DNA from: Clostridia bacterium
GTDB taxonomy: Bacteria; Acidobacteriota; Terriglobia; Terriglobales; Acidobacteriaceae
Length of the DNA: 64,000 nucleotides
Direction of reading: 5' to 3'
NCBI GenBank assembly: GCA_035561135.1
Contig: DATMYA010000022.1
Location: forward strand, 23,689-87,688
Positions 1 to 8,147 of this stretch are shown here, piece by piece (positions within the stretch are counted from its first letter, which is position 1; every line of letters starts with the position of its first letter). The notes beneath the pieces are model-generated. The model made no database searches. It was given only the letters and a program-made list of their open reading frames with translations, and was not told where the DNA came from. The position numbers and the translations under genes were made by a program.

Positions 1-1
1 C

Positions 2-1165
2 AAGGCGTGGTTGAAAACACATAAGAAACCCAAAACGACGGCATATCGCTGGATTCGCCACTACTGCAAGAAGACCAATAAAGAGCTTCCTTGGCCCGAG
101 CAGCACAAATCGAAGGCAGAGGATGGAACCTCGTCCCATGTGGGACAAGGCGGTTCCGCTCTTTCGATGAAATTGAAAGATATTGAACAGGTAGTGTTCA
201 CGTTCTTGCAATCGCTTGAGGGGAACGACAGGGCGGCGATTGCAGACAACTTAATCCAGTGGATTCGTGGGCACGTATCGGATAAACCTAAGTTCGCTGT
301 CTCCACCACGCCGCAGCAACTCTTGAAACTTGCGAAAGGATTTGTGTTTGACGGTGGCACGCTACGTTCTAGCGAAGGTGTGAACCTAAACTTCGTGACC
401 ACGGAACCTTCTCTCATTGCACAATGCAACGCTGCTGTGCTTAGGAAGGTAATCACGGCTTCTGCACGGTTCGCTTCCGAGCATTCGGGCTATCAGTTCC
501 TGCAAGATGGCGTCCACCTTAGCTTCGAAGGGGGTGAAGTCCGTGGACATTCGGGCAGCGGCTCCATGTGTTTTGAGACTGTTTGTGAAAATGTTCATGT
601 AAATAAGCTCGTTGATTTGTTCATCCCAAATCCCTACCTCTTTGCCGTAGCGGGTGTCGGTTCGCTGCCGTCCGATAATGTCATGATTGCTCAGTCCGGC
701 GAGAACATCATTTTTAGCTGCCCGCCGAAAATCGTCGCGTTCAAATTGCCGATTGGCGAGTTCCTTCCAACTGTCCAATCGGCATCCTATCCTGAACAGG
801 TGTGCATCGTTGATTCGAAGTCCCTACGTGAAGCGTTGCTCAAGGGACGCAAAGTGGAATACCGCGCAATGATGTCCACGTCCGGTTCATCGCTGATGGT
901 CGCGGCCCAAGACCCAGAGTCGGGCAGTACATTCGAGTGCGGCATCTCTGCGAACGTTCTATCTGAGCGCGGTTTCGCGCTTAACGCTGAAGTGATTTTG
1001 CAGTTTCTCAATGGCGCATCAGGAGATGTGGCGCTGTCTTCAAAACCGCACGTGGCCGATAAGAAGGCACCGCCAGTTCTGTTCGAAGCAATCGGGAGGA
1101 AGCTGGCGCTCGCTCAAATAACGCCGCCAACTTACACGGGTGAATCGCTCCCACCGGCGGTTTAG
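2..1165 (+). CDS. Partial replication protein with sliding-clamp-like C-terminal half
   Basis: The frame is open to the left edge, so the N-terminus lies outside the window; TTG at 11 is only the first possible start inside it. The first 45 or so residues are basic and helical, possibly DNA-binding, followed by a low-complexity linker. From about residue 190 the order of features matches domains 2-3 of a DNA polymerase III beta clamp: a strand pair ending in FKLPIGEFLPTV, then LREALLKG, a MVAAQDPES segment like the 'ANNPEQ' part of DnaN, FALNAEVILQFLNG like 'FNVSYVLDVLNA', and a closing LALAQITPP like 'YVVMPM'. No catalytic motif is visible. A clamp-like role fits the convergent primase-helicase gene next door. 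The resemblance is by eye and remote; some other element-specific DNA-binding protein is possible. Confidence 0.5.
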   Translation, partial: KAWLKTHKKPKTTAYRWIRHYCKKTNKELPWPEQHKSKAEDGTSSHVGQGGSALSMKLKDIEQVVFTFLQSLEGNDRAAIADNLIQWIRGHVSDKPKFAVSTTPQQLLKLAKGFVFDGGTLRSSEGVNLNFVTTEPSLIAQCNAAVLRKVITASARFASEHSGYQFLQDGVHLSFEGGEVRGHSGSGSMCFETVCENVHVNKLVDLFIPNPYLFAVAGVGSLPSDNVMIAQSGENIIFSCPPKIVAFKLPIGEFLPTVQSASYPEQVCIVDSKSLREALLKGRKVEYRAMMSTSGSSLMVAAQDPESGSTFECGISANVLSERGFALNAEVILQFLNGASGDVALSSKPHVADKKAPPVLFEAIGRKLALAQITPPTYTGESLPPAV

Positions 1166-1189
1166 AGCGTACTTGCCGAATACGAATAA

Positions 1190-1212
1190 GGCCCCCTGAT
1201 TCTCAGGGGGCC
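1190..1212. terminator. Bidirectional terminator hairpin
   Basis: A perfect 10-bp stem, GGCCCCCTGA/TCAGGGGGCC, with a 3-nt loop lies in the 52-bp gap between two convergent genes (clamp-like gene and primase). There is no strong T tract on either side, so termination strength is uncertain. Confidence 0.7.
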
Positions 1213-1217
1213 TATCG

Positions 1218-3497
1218 CTATGCCGTGGAGTCGCAAGCAAGTATTTCAGTTGCCATGCTGGATTTCTGTTCCGTTGTTGAGAACGCTTGCAGTACCGCTG
1301 GGTCGTGCATCGGGTCTGCCGCATTGGTTTCTACCATGCTCTTGGTCGGCACCACGTCGGCTTCGTTTTCCGCTACAAGGCCAATCCCAACGTAGCAGGT
1401 GCCTTTGGCATTGCGCTTCGTCGCAAAGCGGAGCTTCATCTTCATCCCGAAACCCTTATTCGTAAGCTTCTCTTTTATTGAGAGTTTCTGAGCATCAGCC
1501 CAGTTGTCATACGCTATATAGAGCAGATGGGCTGGAATTGATGCATTGGGCTGCACGATACACACGTCGGCAAGAAACCCGGACAGAACATCGGATTCTT
1601 GCTTGTATTCCGCTGTGGCATCAGCAACCAGCTTCGGGGGATTGAGGCCATGCTTACGATATTCCAAGCAGCCCCGAACCGCCCAGGCGAAAATTCCTGC
1701 GGCTTCGGCACGCAGCTTTTCGGGCAAGCCCTTATCGGCCTTTTCGCCAGAGAACTGCTTCGTGAACGGAACGAGCAGAATGCTACGCCAGAAACCGAAG
1801 GAATCGTCTTTGGTTCGTGGCTTCTGATTTACCGCAATCCAGTACTTCGCAACCGGGCTGAACGTGAAGAATTCCTTGTTCAAGAATCGGGCGGTCATCT
1901 GGTCGCCGTGAACGAGTTCCTTGATACGGCTCTCGTTCAGGTATGCCGACTCGTCCATCTCAGTGATGATGGCGAACCTTTTGCCATCCAATGCTGCTAC
2001 ATCGTTCGGAATGGAAGAGCGCTTGTCGAGGTCGAACAGCAGCGAAGGAGCTTTGAATCCATAAGCTCCCAACGCATCCTTTAGCGTGTGGAAGAATACG
2101 CCCTTGCCGTTCGCGCCTGTGCCGTAGCACATAAACATCACCTGTTCTGCCGTACTACCCGATAGCGAGTAGCCAACGGCGCAATGGATGAAGTCAATCA
2201 AGTCACGGTTGCCGTCGAAGATTTCTTCCAAGAACTGCTCCCAGCGTTGGCATGGGGCGTTCGGGTCGAATTCCACATCGGTGGACTTCGTAATCTTGTC
2301 TTCGGGCTTTCCGGGGCGGAGCGTACCAGTCGTGAGGTCGAGCACGCCGTTGGGCGTGCCCATCAACCACGGGTCGGCATCCCAACCCTCGCCGGAATCG
2401 GAGATGGGTGGTTCTGATTTAGCGAGCGTGAGCATGGCATCCAGACGAGCCTTGCCTTCGGAACCGAAGGCGAATCGCCTTGCTTCCTTGCCAGAGTGAC
2501 CGTCGAGTGCATCTTGGCGCTCACGGGCAACTTCTTTAGCCAACAGCATCACTTGCTTTTGTGTATCCGGTTCCCACCAATATTGCTTCCAGATGAGCCA
2601 CTGGGATTTCTTGTGGTCGAAGCGAACTTGAGCGCCATATTTGTACGCGAACAGTTCGGCATTCCCGGCATCGGAGCACGGTGCCGTGCGAGCGAATTGG
2701 GCGACAGGATAGTTCACCACGCTCGTTGCAATCGCGACAACTTCATTGTCAGTTAGTGGCGGGGTGCAGTTCTTTTGATTGAATGCCCGAAGCGCAGCCT
2801 CAAGCTCATCTTGGGTGAAACCTTTCCTGCGAAGCTTCCCAGCTAAGCTGGTCAACTTGGCATTACGTTCACCTTCGGGAATGGCACCTGTGCCCCCTTC
2901 GGTGCTGGTATGTGCTTGGGTTTTGTTCTCTAGTGCAGCCAACAGCCAATCGGGCACGTCAGCAAGTGGGGCTTCGCCCAATTTGACGAGCCATTCGTAT
3001 TCCTTCCCGCTGATGTGTAGGCTCGGCGGCGCGACAACGTATCCGCCGTCGCTCTTGAAATCTATACCGCCACCAAAGAGATTGTTCCCGCCTTTAATGC
3101 CATTAATGGGGGTCTTGAGGTAGACATGGTGGCCGCCACTGCCCGTTCGAGCAGTCGGAGTGTGAGGCAGTGGGCCATGCGTGGCAATAAGCTTCTCAAG
3201 AGTTGCATCGCCGCCGTTCTTTGGGTCTTCATCCAGAACGACAACCCCGCTGTTCTTACCCGTGGCGATGCCAATGTTGGCGTATGGATACTTGGCATTC
3301 CACTGTTCGATGATGGCCAAGTCGATTGTGGCGTTCTTCACACCATGTGGTACGAGGACACTAAGTGGATGTTTGCTGCCGGGGCACTTCGGGTTCCCGC
3401 ACAGCGGTTTGCCATCAACGATGGCGCAGACAGGTAAAACAGGGATATTGAGTGAAATGAATTGCTTTGCAGCTTCCAGAAAAGTCATTTGATTCAT
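1218..3497 (-). CDS. Primase-polymerase / SF3 (P4/D5-type) helicase
   Basis: This is a replication initiator of phages and integrative plasmids, joining a primase to a hexameric helicase. The N-terminal part is a Prim-Pol domain: a Cys/His cluster CGNPKCPGSKH, then VVVLDEDP and TARTGSGGHHVYLKTP with the catalytic Asp and His. A helical PriCT-like segment and a D5_N region (around WWEPDTQKQV) follow. The helicase has Walker A GTGANGKGV near residue 460, Walker B RFAIITEMDE and an Asn-containing sensor-1 motif WIAVNQKP. The start at 3497 gives about 759 residues; GGAGGG lies 13 nt upstream, and the frame is also open to 3542. The gene reads away from the iteron arrays at 3819-3932, which are the natural candidate origin. 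Function is confident; the element type (phage, ICE or plasmid) is not. Confidence 0.9.
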   Translation of the reverse strand: MNQMTFLEAAKQFISLNIPVLPVCAIVDGKPLCGNPKCPGSKHPLSVLVPHGVKNATIDLAIIEQWNAKYPYANIGIATGKNSGVVVLDEDPKNGGDATLEKLIATHGPLPHTPTARTGSGGHHVYLKTPINGIKGGNNLFGGGIDFKSDGGYVVAPPSLHISGKEYEWLVKLGEAPLADVPDWLLAALENKTQAHTSTEGGTGAIPEGERNAKLTSLAGKLRRKGFTQDELEAALRAFNQKNCTPPLTDNEVVAIATSVVNYPVAQFARTAPCSDAGNAELFAYKYGAQVRFDHKKSQWLIWKQYWWEPDTQKQVMLLAKEVARERQDALDGHSGKEARRFAFGSEGKARLDAMLTLAKSEPPISDSGEGWDADPWLMGTPNGVLDLTTGTLRPGKPEDKITKSTDVEFDPNAPCQRWEQFLEEIFDGNRDLIDFIHCAVGYSLSGSTAEQVMFMCYGTGANGKGVFFHTLKDALGAYGFKAPSLLFDLDKRSSIPNDVAALDGKRFAIITEMDESAYLNESRIKELVHGDQMTARFLNKEFFTFSPVAKYWIAVNQKPRTKDDSFGFWRSILLVPFTKQFSGEKADKGLPEKLRAEAAGIFAWAVRGCLEYRKHGLNPPKLVADATAEYKQESDVLSGFLADVCIVQPNASIPAHLLYIAYDNWADAQKLSIKEKLTNKGFGMKMKLRFATKRNAKGTCYVGIGLVAENEADVVPTKSMVETNAADPMHDPAVLQAFSTTEQKSSMATEILACDSTA

Positions 3498-3670
3498 AAA
3501 TGGGCATAAGCCCTCCGTTTCCGAGCAAAGCCATAGGGGCACGTTTTTCGTGCGCTGATGCTGTGCTCTTCAAGATTGTTGAAGGAGCCAATTGTTATTG
3601 ACTTTAAGGTGGGAACTGCTAGCGTGGACTTAAGGCTTGGAATACCTACCGTTCTTCTTTCAGTTCGCAC

Positions 3671-3690
3671 CGCGCTCCCTTCGGAGCGCG
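3671..3690 (+). terminator. Hairpin terminator
   Basis: An 8-bp GC stem CGCGCTCC/GGAGCGCG with loop CTTC is followed on the plus strand by attgctttta. It sits between the primase start and the iteron arrays, and no gene on the plus strand ends here. It may insulate the origin region or be a structured origin element. Confidence 0.45.
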
Positions 3691-3818
3691 ATTGCTTTTA
3701 TAGCCACGATGAATTCCTTTTATCGGAATACTTCGCTGGACTGGGGATGTCCTAGTTCCTAGTCTGCGGGATTTTACGACGATATCAAGAGCTTTTTTTT
3801 CATCAGAGCCATTCTTCG

Positions 3819-3932
3819 TGTAGGGATGTAGGGTCATGTAGGGTTATCCCCATTGCGCTTCAAGTCTGAAGAATGAAACGTCTTATATTTCTGAGAGCAG
3901 AGGGACAACCCTACACACCCTACATTCCTACA
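3819..3932. repeat. Two facing arrays of TGTAGGG iterons, candidate replication origin
   Basis: Three TGTAGGG units lie at 3819-3825, 3827-3833 and 3837-3843. Three inverted units (CCCTACA, CCCTACA, TCCTACA) lie at 3909-3915, 3918-3924 and 3926-3932. Start-to-start spacing is 8-10 bp, close to a helical turn, and the two arrays face each other across about 65 bp. The whole 3498-4032 gap has no credible gene. Iterons beside a primase-helicase gene are the usual layout of an element-encoded origin. A transcriptional operator is the alternative. Confidence 0.6.
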
Positions 3933-4032
3933 TCGGCAAATTGGATTGGATTGGTTCAGTCCGAACCTGCCGATGCCTGCACACGGTCAATATACCCGGA
4001 TAGTCGAGATGTCTTCGGGTACAAACAAGAGA

Positions 4033-4986
4033 TTACTTTGGTATTGCCAGCAACTTCGCCGCCTTCACCTTGGCTTCATCACCGCGCCTGTCGTAAATCA
4101 GGGTTGTGCTGATGTTGCGATGGCCAGCGAGCTTCTGAACCACGGATAAGTCGGCACCCGCTGATAACAAATCCGTGATGAACGTGCGTCGAAGGTCGTG
4201 CAACGAAAAGTGCTCCACACCAGCCTGTTCGCCTCTCTTTCGGACAATCAGTGCCAATCCGTCATCTGACATCCGGCGGTAGCTGAGCTTCATCCCCCGA
4301 ACGAACGGCACGAACAACGTCCCTTCCCAATCGCCACGGGCGTTTACCCATGCATTCATCGCGACCTTCACGTTCTCAAGAACGAACCCGATACGCGGTT
4401 TTCCACCCTTGCCATCAATGCTCAGGGTTCCTTCCACGGCGTCGTAATCTCTGAAGTTCAAACCGACTAGTTCGGAGCGGCGAAGCCCGATGCCGTATAA
4501 AACGGAGAGCAACGCTGTATCTCGTATCCCTGCGATGCTGGTATCGGCGGCGCAAGCATCGAACAGCTTCTTGAGTTCTTCGTTCGTCAAAGCGCGACCA
4601 CGGGGTTCATCCTCGGTACGGATAGAAGCAATGTCGGAAGCCCGTTGGCAATCATCATGGCTCATAAGCCCGAGCCTCCAACATTCCTTCAGCACACCCC
4701 GTATGGCAGCAAGAATTCGTTTGCACGTGGCAGGTCGATATCGGGTCAAAAGCCAGTTTCTTACTGCGGCAGTTTGGTTGTAACGAATCGAAGGCCAGTC
4801 CACGTCGTTGGCATCGGCTGGTCGGCCCAGAAGAAAGGTGGCCACTGTATCCAAACCATCCTTCATTCCCCGACGCGAGCCGATGCCGAGGTGGTCGATA
4901 TAAACATCCACTGGGAGTGCAGAAGGCCGCCTGGTGCCTTCCGGAACAGCCTGATGGGGCTTTGGAACTAAGAACGGAACACTCAT
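4033..4986 (-). CDS. Tyrosine recombinase / integrase
   Basis: This is a site-specific recombinase of the phage-integrase family, expected to integrate and excise the element. At 317 residues it has the normal two-domain layout: a core-binding helical domain (about 20-115) and a catalytic domain. The catalytic set is visible: Arg169 in GIGLRRSEL, a Lys near 193 in KGGKPR, His263 and Arg266 in HDLRR, His289 in AGHRN, and the nucleophile Tyr298 in LIYDRR. The start at 4986 is set by AAGGAGAG six nt upstream; the longer open frame to 5133 is not needed. The gene looks intact. It lies 16 kb from the tRNA-derived junction at 20806, so the other end of the element, probably left of the window, may be closer. 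Confidence 0.93.
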   Translation of the reverse strand: MSVPFLVPKPHQAVPEGTRRPSALPVDVYIDHLGIGSRRGMKDGLDTVATFLLGRPADANDVDWPSIRYNQTAAVRNWLLTRYRPATCKRILAAIRGVLKECWRLGLMSHDDCQRASDIASIRTEDEPRGRALTNEELKKLFDACAADTSIAGIRDTALLSVLYGIGLRRSELVGLNFRDYDAVEGTLSIDGKGGKPRIGFVLENVKVAMNAWVNARGDWEGTLFVPFVRGMKLSYRRMSDDGLALIVRKRGEQAGVEHFSLHDLRRTFITDLLSAGADLSVVQKLAGHRNISTTLIYDRRGDEAKVKAAKLLAIPK

Positions 4987-5104
4987 TTTCTCTCCTTGAA
5001 TGATGGTTGCAAATGGTCGGTAGAAGACCTTTTCACATTTCCAATCTGTTAGTGCGAACGGAAACGGCAAAGCCCTCACGAGAGAATCGGGGCAAAACGA
5101 AAAA

Positions 5105-5130
5105 CCCCAACCGGCAACGGCAGGTCGGGG
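5105..5130 (-). terminator. Rho-independent terminator
   Basis: On the minus strand CCCCGACC pairs with GGTTGGGG around a 10-nt loop and is followed by TTTTTCGTTTT. It lies 20 bp after the end of the small basic gene and upstream of the integrase gene, so the two genes are probably separate transcripts. Confidence 0.75.
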
Positions 5131-5150
5131 CAATCAATCGGCTTCGGCAA

Positions 5151-5528
5151 CTAGGCTTCGGGCTGGGTCTTCGGTGCTTCGGGTTTGGGCACCACGGAAG
5201 GTTTCGGGATAGTCTTTGGCTTGGATTTCTTGGCCGTTGCCTTCGTGACCTTCTTGAGTGAGGCCTTCGATTCCGTAGCCTTCTTGGCCTGCAAACTTGA
5301 ACTGCGCTTGAAGCAGATGAGGCGGCCATCAATGCGAACTCCCTTGTTGGCTGCGATGCAGAGCCGTGCCCGAGTCGGTTTGCATGGGTCTTCCGAATTC
5401 GGGTCGTAGTTGCGGTCTGTCTTGGAAGCCATTTCCGCGATGCTGGCTCCGTTTTCAGCCATCTTCTTCAACTTCGCCCAATCAAACGGCACCCGTTTGG
5501 GTGCTTCCTTCTTCGCTGCTTTTCCCAT
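5151..5528 (-). CDS. Small basic protein with Lys/Ala/Pro-rich tail
   Basis: I do not recognise a family. The start at 5528 (MGKAAKKE) follows AAGGAGAAGCG; the frame extends seven codons further. Residues 10-80 look folded, with ENGASIAEMASKTDRNYDP resembling a short helix-turn-helix and a stretch with spaced cysteines (DPCKPTRARLC, RLICFKR). The last 45 residues are a histone-H1-like run of Lys, Ala and Pro, as in small nucleoid or DNA-coating proteins. It lies between the integrase gene and plasmid-type genes. A DNA-binding accessory role is inferred from charge alone. Confidence 0.6.
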   Translation of the reverse strand: MGKAAKKEAPKRVPFDWAKLKKMAENGASIAEMASKTDRNYDPNSEDPCKPTRARLCIAANKGVRIDGRLICFKRSSSLQAKKATESKASLKKVTKATAKKSKPKTIPKPSVVPKPEAPKTQPEA

Positions 5529-5793
5529 CGCTTCTCCTTGTGCTGGCAATCCCAGCGGAATACAGCGATGGGTGCGTCTCCATCCACAGTCGCTCTCGGT
5601 GCGTGTTAACGGGCCACGCTCTCAGCGATAAGACAAATCCTTTTGACAAAGGCTTGCCGACCCTTCGGGACACGATATCGAAAACGAGTTTTGCCATACC
5701 CACCCCCCGGAAAAGCTCACCGGATTTTCAAAACTCGAACCCAGTTTTTCGGAACACCCGAGAGATAAGGGGTTCTGAGACGCACTTATGCAC

Positions 5794-6102
5794 ATGAACA
5801 ACCTAAGACGAGATGACGGTATCCCCGCCGTCGTGAAGTTTCCTTTTGGAAGGCTCGTGGCCACCCCCCGCGCTCTGGAATCATTTCAACGAACAGGCGA
5901 TAGCCCCATCCACTTGTTACGCCGACACCTTGCAGGTGATTGGGGCGACATGGACGAGCATGACCGCTTGGAGAACGAGCGTTCACTAGCGGAAGGGTTC
6001 AGATTACTCTCGGCATATCACCTGAAAGACGGAACGAAAATCTGGGTGATTACGGAAGCTGACCGCTCTTGCACGACGTTTCTTCTGCCCGAGGAATACT
6101 GA
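5794..6102 (+). CDS. Conserved plasmid-type small protein
   Basis: About 102 residues. The sequence fits a family of roughly 100-residue proteins common on plasmids and integrative elements, with the pattern G-R-L-V-A-T-P-x-A-L in the first third, H-x-x-G-D-W-G-D-x-D in the middle and a closing KIWVITEADRS...LLPEEY. No enzymatic motif is known to me and the role is undetermined. ATG at 5794 or 5788 are both possible starts. Its presence supports a mobile origin for this region. Confidence 0.75.
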   Translation: MNNLRRDDGIPAVVKFPFGRLVATPRALESFQRTGDSPIHLLRRHLAGDWGDMDEHDRLENERSLAEGFRLLSAYHLKDGTKIWVITEADRSCTTFLLPEEY

Positions 6103-6123
6103 ACTGAGAGGGTATGGTGGCCA

Positions 6124-6354
6124 GTGACGCACCTCTCGCCCATGAGCAACCTAACGATGAAAGACGAAGAAATTCTGGGGAAGCTGTTCGAGATGACCGG
6201 GTACTGCGAGGCCGTGGTCGGTATTCGTTTCAAGAAGACAGCCCCACGACCCGATAACAAGCACCTTGGCCGATTGATTGAACAAATCGCTTATCACGTT
6301 CGAGAGATTTCGAATGAGTTGCACGAGTTCGCCCGTGGTTGGGGCTACGAGTGA
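6124..6354 (+). CDS. Small hypothetical protein
   Basis: At most 76 residues, with a GTG start at 6124 or ATG at 6142. It lies 21 bp after the previous gene and in the same direction, so they probably form one transcript. Much of it is predicted helical (HLGRLIEQIAYHVREISNELHEFARG). No family is recognised and no motif visible. It could be a chance frame, but codon choice resembles its neighbour's. Confidence 0.45.
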   Translation: MTHLSPMSNLTMKDEEILGKLFEMTGYCEAVVGIRFKKTAPRPDNKHLGRLIEQIAYHVREISNELHEFARGWGYE

Positions 6355-6468
6355 GCATCCAATGGCGCATCATCCCATGTTCCGCACGGACTAGACGAAG
6401 TTGATGACGTGCAAATTGCCGCAACTGTTTTGACAGGTTAGGGATGCGCGGATTCTAGTTCGAAATGA

Positions 6469-6774
6469 CCACCCGCTCGCCATGTGTGCCGCAATACCCA
6501 AGCGGGCACGGCGACTGAGGCTCCACGTTCCCGCACTTCAATACGGCCAATGAGTGGCCGATTCCTCACGCAACCCTCGGTTCTCGTTGCAGATGGGGAC
6601 AATCGAAGAAGGATTTACCACCCGCCCAAGGGTATCGGGAACACCTCAGGGACTGGGGTTCCACGTTCCCGCACCTTTAGACACCCATTGATGCGCACAG
6701 TTGTTCCGCAACTGTCGGACGTGCTTACAGATGCGGCGAACTCGAACCGCCTTAACCACTCGCCCAAGGGTACC
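6469..6774. repeat. Imperfect 138-bp tandem repeats with hairpins, tRNA-like
   Basis: CCACGTTCCCGCAC recurs at about 6523 and 6661, and CGCCCAAGGGTA at 6623 and 6761, both exactly 138 bp apart. A third, weaker copy starts with CCACCCG at 6469. Each complete spacer carries a hairpin at a similar relative place but with different bases: CGGCCA/TGGCCG at 6544-6560 and ACAGTTG/CAACTGT near 6697-6715. On the minus strand each copy has a TTCGANY-type heptamer next to a GGGCGAGTGGTTAAGG-like D-arm motif, as in degenerate serine-type tRNAs. No copy folds into a full tRNA by eye. The plus frame is open through it, but this is probably not coding. Confidence 0.55.
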
Positions 6775-6852
6775 CGGCCCATTTCGCTCGTTTTACAAGG
6801 GTCTCCACACAAAACTTCCGTTGAGGCTTTTCACTGCGCAATAATCGAGAGC

Positions 6853-7797
6853 ATGAATGTTCACGATGCGTTGCAGAACTTGGAACTTCCGCAGTACAGC
6901 GGAATTCGTACTGTCTTCGGGAAGGTGCTCGAAAGGCGTAGCAGACGCGCTGAGCCTCGCTGCACATTATTCACTTGGTTGGCGCTAGAAGCTCATCCTC
7001 TCGAATTGCTGAACGAAGACTGCAACATTTATGTGACGGAAATCGGAGCCGAGGACGCGCAAAAGAAATGCAATGCAGACGTTCTGGGAAACGCAGGACG
7101 GCCATTTTCGGATTTCAACGGTTCCTGCGGCGATTTCTGGGCAGAAATGGCTGCGATACGAGTGCTTCGCGATGCGGGTTATAGTCGCCTTCGTGCGGTT
7201 CACAAGCAATTGCCTGACGGCACAACTAGTGATTACGAGGGCTATCGTGGGGAATCAGCCGCCTACATTGAAGTCAAGAATATAAGGGCGAATACCACGA
7301 TTCTCGACGCATTTAACCACGAACTTCGCCGCAGGTACGAGGCAGAGCCTGAGCAGTTCGGATTCAACGTGGCCGTCGATTACCCGTATGACAACCCGCC
7401 GACGGCAGAGCAGGAGCGCCGGATTGTGGCATTTCTGGAGTCAATCCGTGGATTGAAACCGCCGTTCACAAAGGAATTGGACTTGGTCGAATCGGTATCA
7501 AGGATAACCGTGCGAGATGGCGAAGGAACAACCATGATGACACGTGGCTGGAGTTGGGAATCACCTGAGCCGATTAACAAGGACTGGTTTCTGTCCAAGG
7601 TTCGCTCGAAAGCAGAAGACGCTTCTTCGCAGATGCGCGACGATGCACGTCTTAAAGTCCTTGTGATTAATTTTGATTCGCCGTCAGGCTCGCTTTCTGG
7701 TGACTTTATCGAAAGCGCACGGGGTGTTATGCGCGATGCATTCGGTGGAAACGTTGACCCGTACTTCCTTCTTTATCGCAATGACTCACAAATTTAG
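6853..7797 (+). CDS. Hypothetical protein with PD-(D/E)XK-like nuclease motif
   Basis: I take the ATG at 6853 as the start because the open frame upstream crosses the repeat array; this gives 314 residues. Glu98 in FWAEMAAIRVL, Asp127 in TSDYEGY and Glu140-x-Lys142 in AYIEVKNI have the order and spacing of a PD-(D/E)XK nuclease core (helix-Glu, Asp, ExK). The C-terminal half has no recognised domain. It lies at the edge of a cluster of nucleases and modification enzymes, so an element-defence role is plausible. The family name is not recognised and the nuclease call rests on motif spacing only. Confidence 0.55.
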   Translation: MNVHDALQNLELPQYSGIRTVFGKVLERRSRRAEPRCTLFTWLALEAHPLELLNEDCNIYVTEIGAEDAQKKCNADVLGNAGRPFSDFNGSCGDFWAEMAAIRVLRDAGYSRLRAVHKQLPDGTTSDYEGYRGESAAYIEVKNIRANTTILDAFNHELRRRYEAEPEQFGFNVAVDYPYDNPPTAEQERRIVAFLESIRGLKPPFTKELDLVESVSRITVRDGEGTTMMTRGWSWESPEPINKDWFLSKVRSKAEDASSQMRDDARLKVLVINFDSPSGSLSGDFIESARGVMRDAFGGNVDPYFLLYRNDSQI

Positions 7798-7800
7798 TTC

Positions 7801-7840
7801 GAGCGGGCGGTTCGCCAACCTGATAGCGAGCCGCCCGTTC
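7801..7840. terminator. Bidirectional terminator hairpin
   Basis: A 15-bp stem with two G-T pairs (7801-7815 with 7826-7840, loop 10 nt) lies 3 bp after a plus-strand gene and 10 bp before the end of a convergent minus-strand gene. Confidence 0.75.
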
Positions 7841-7849
7841 TCCTACTCG

Positions 7850-8047
7850 CTATTTCTTTGAACGCTTAAAAAGCAGCCCCGCGTCCGGTGTACGGGAAAT
7901 CTTGTTCCCGTTCAATCCGAATGTCCCTTCCGAGGATACGTTCCCAAGGGGCTGCCCGTTTGTATCGTAGACGTGTCTCTTGCCATCAGGCAGTTTTGAA
8001 GTTGAACCGATTCGCTTCCCGAATACATCCCAGATGTTCTTTGCCAT
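7850..8047 (-). CDS. Small hypothetical protein
   Basis: The start at 8047 (MAKNIWDVFGKRIG) is fixed by a perfect AAGGAGG seven nt upstream, giving 65 residues. It contains short beta-like repeats of the form DVFGKRIG, DTNGQPLG and LNGNKISR, as in small antiparallel beta proteins. No known family is recognised and no catalytic residue stands out. The strong ribosome site suggests high expression. It is convergent with the PD-(D/E)XK-like gene. Confidence 0.65.
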   Translation of the reverse strand: MAKNIWDVFGKRIGSTSKLPDGKRHVYDTNGQPLGNVSSEGTFGLNGNKISRTPDAGLLFKRSKK

Positions 8048-8147
8048 AACAACCTCCTTGACCCTCGATGCGTTCGTGGCCGAACCATGCCTCAACCGAG
8101 TGAGGGGCTAGCCGAACGGGGACGCACCAATGGGCTGGAGGACCTCT

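Noticed and set aside
6700..6780. A complete serine-type tRNA on the minus strand
   Set aside because: D-arm-like and T-loop-like motifs are present, but the acceptor and D stems do not pair, so it is not a working tRNA.
6484..6852. N-terminal extension of the PD-(D/E)XK-like protein across the repeats
   Set aside because: Open only because the repeat period is a multiple of three; hairpins and repeat sequence suggest it is not translated.
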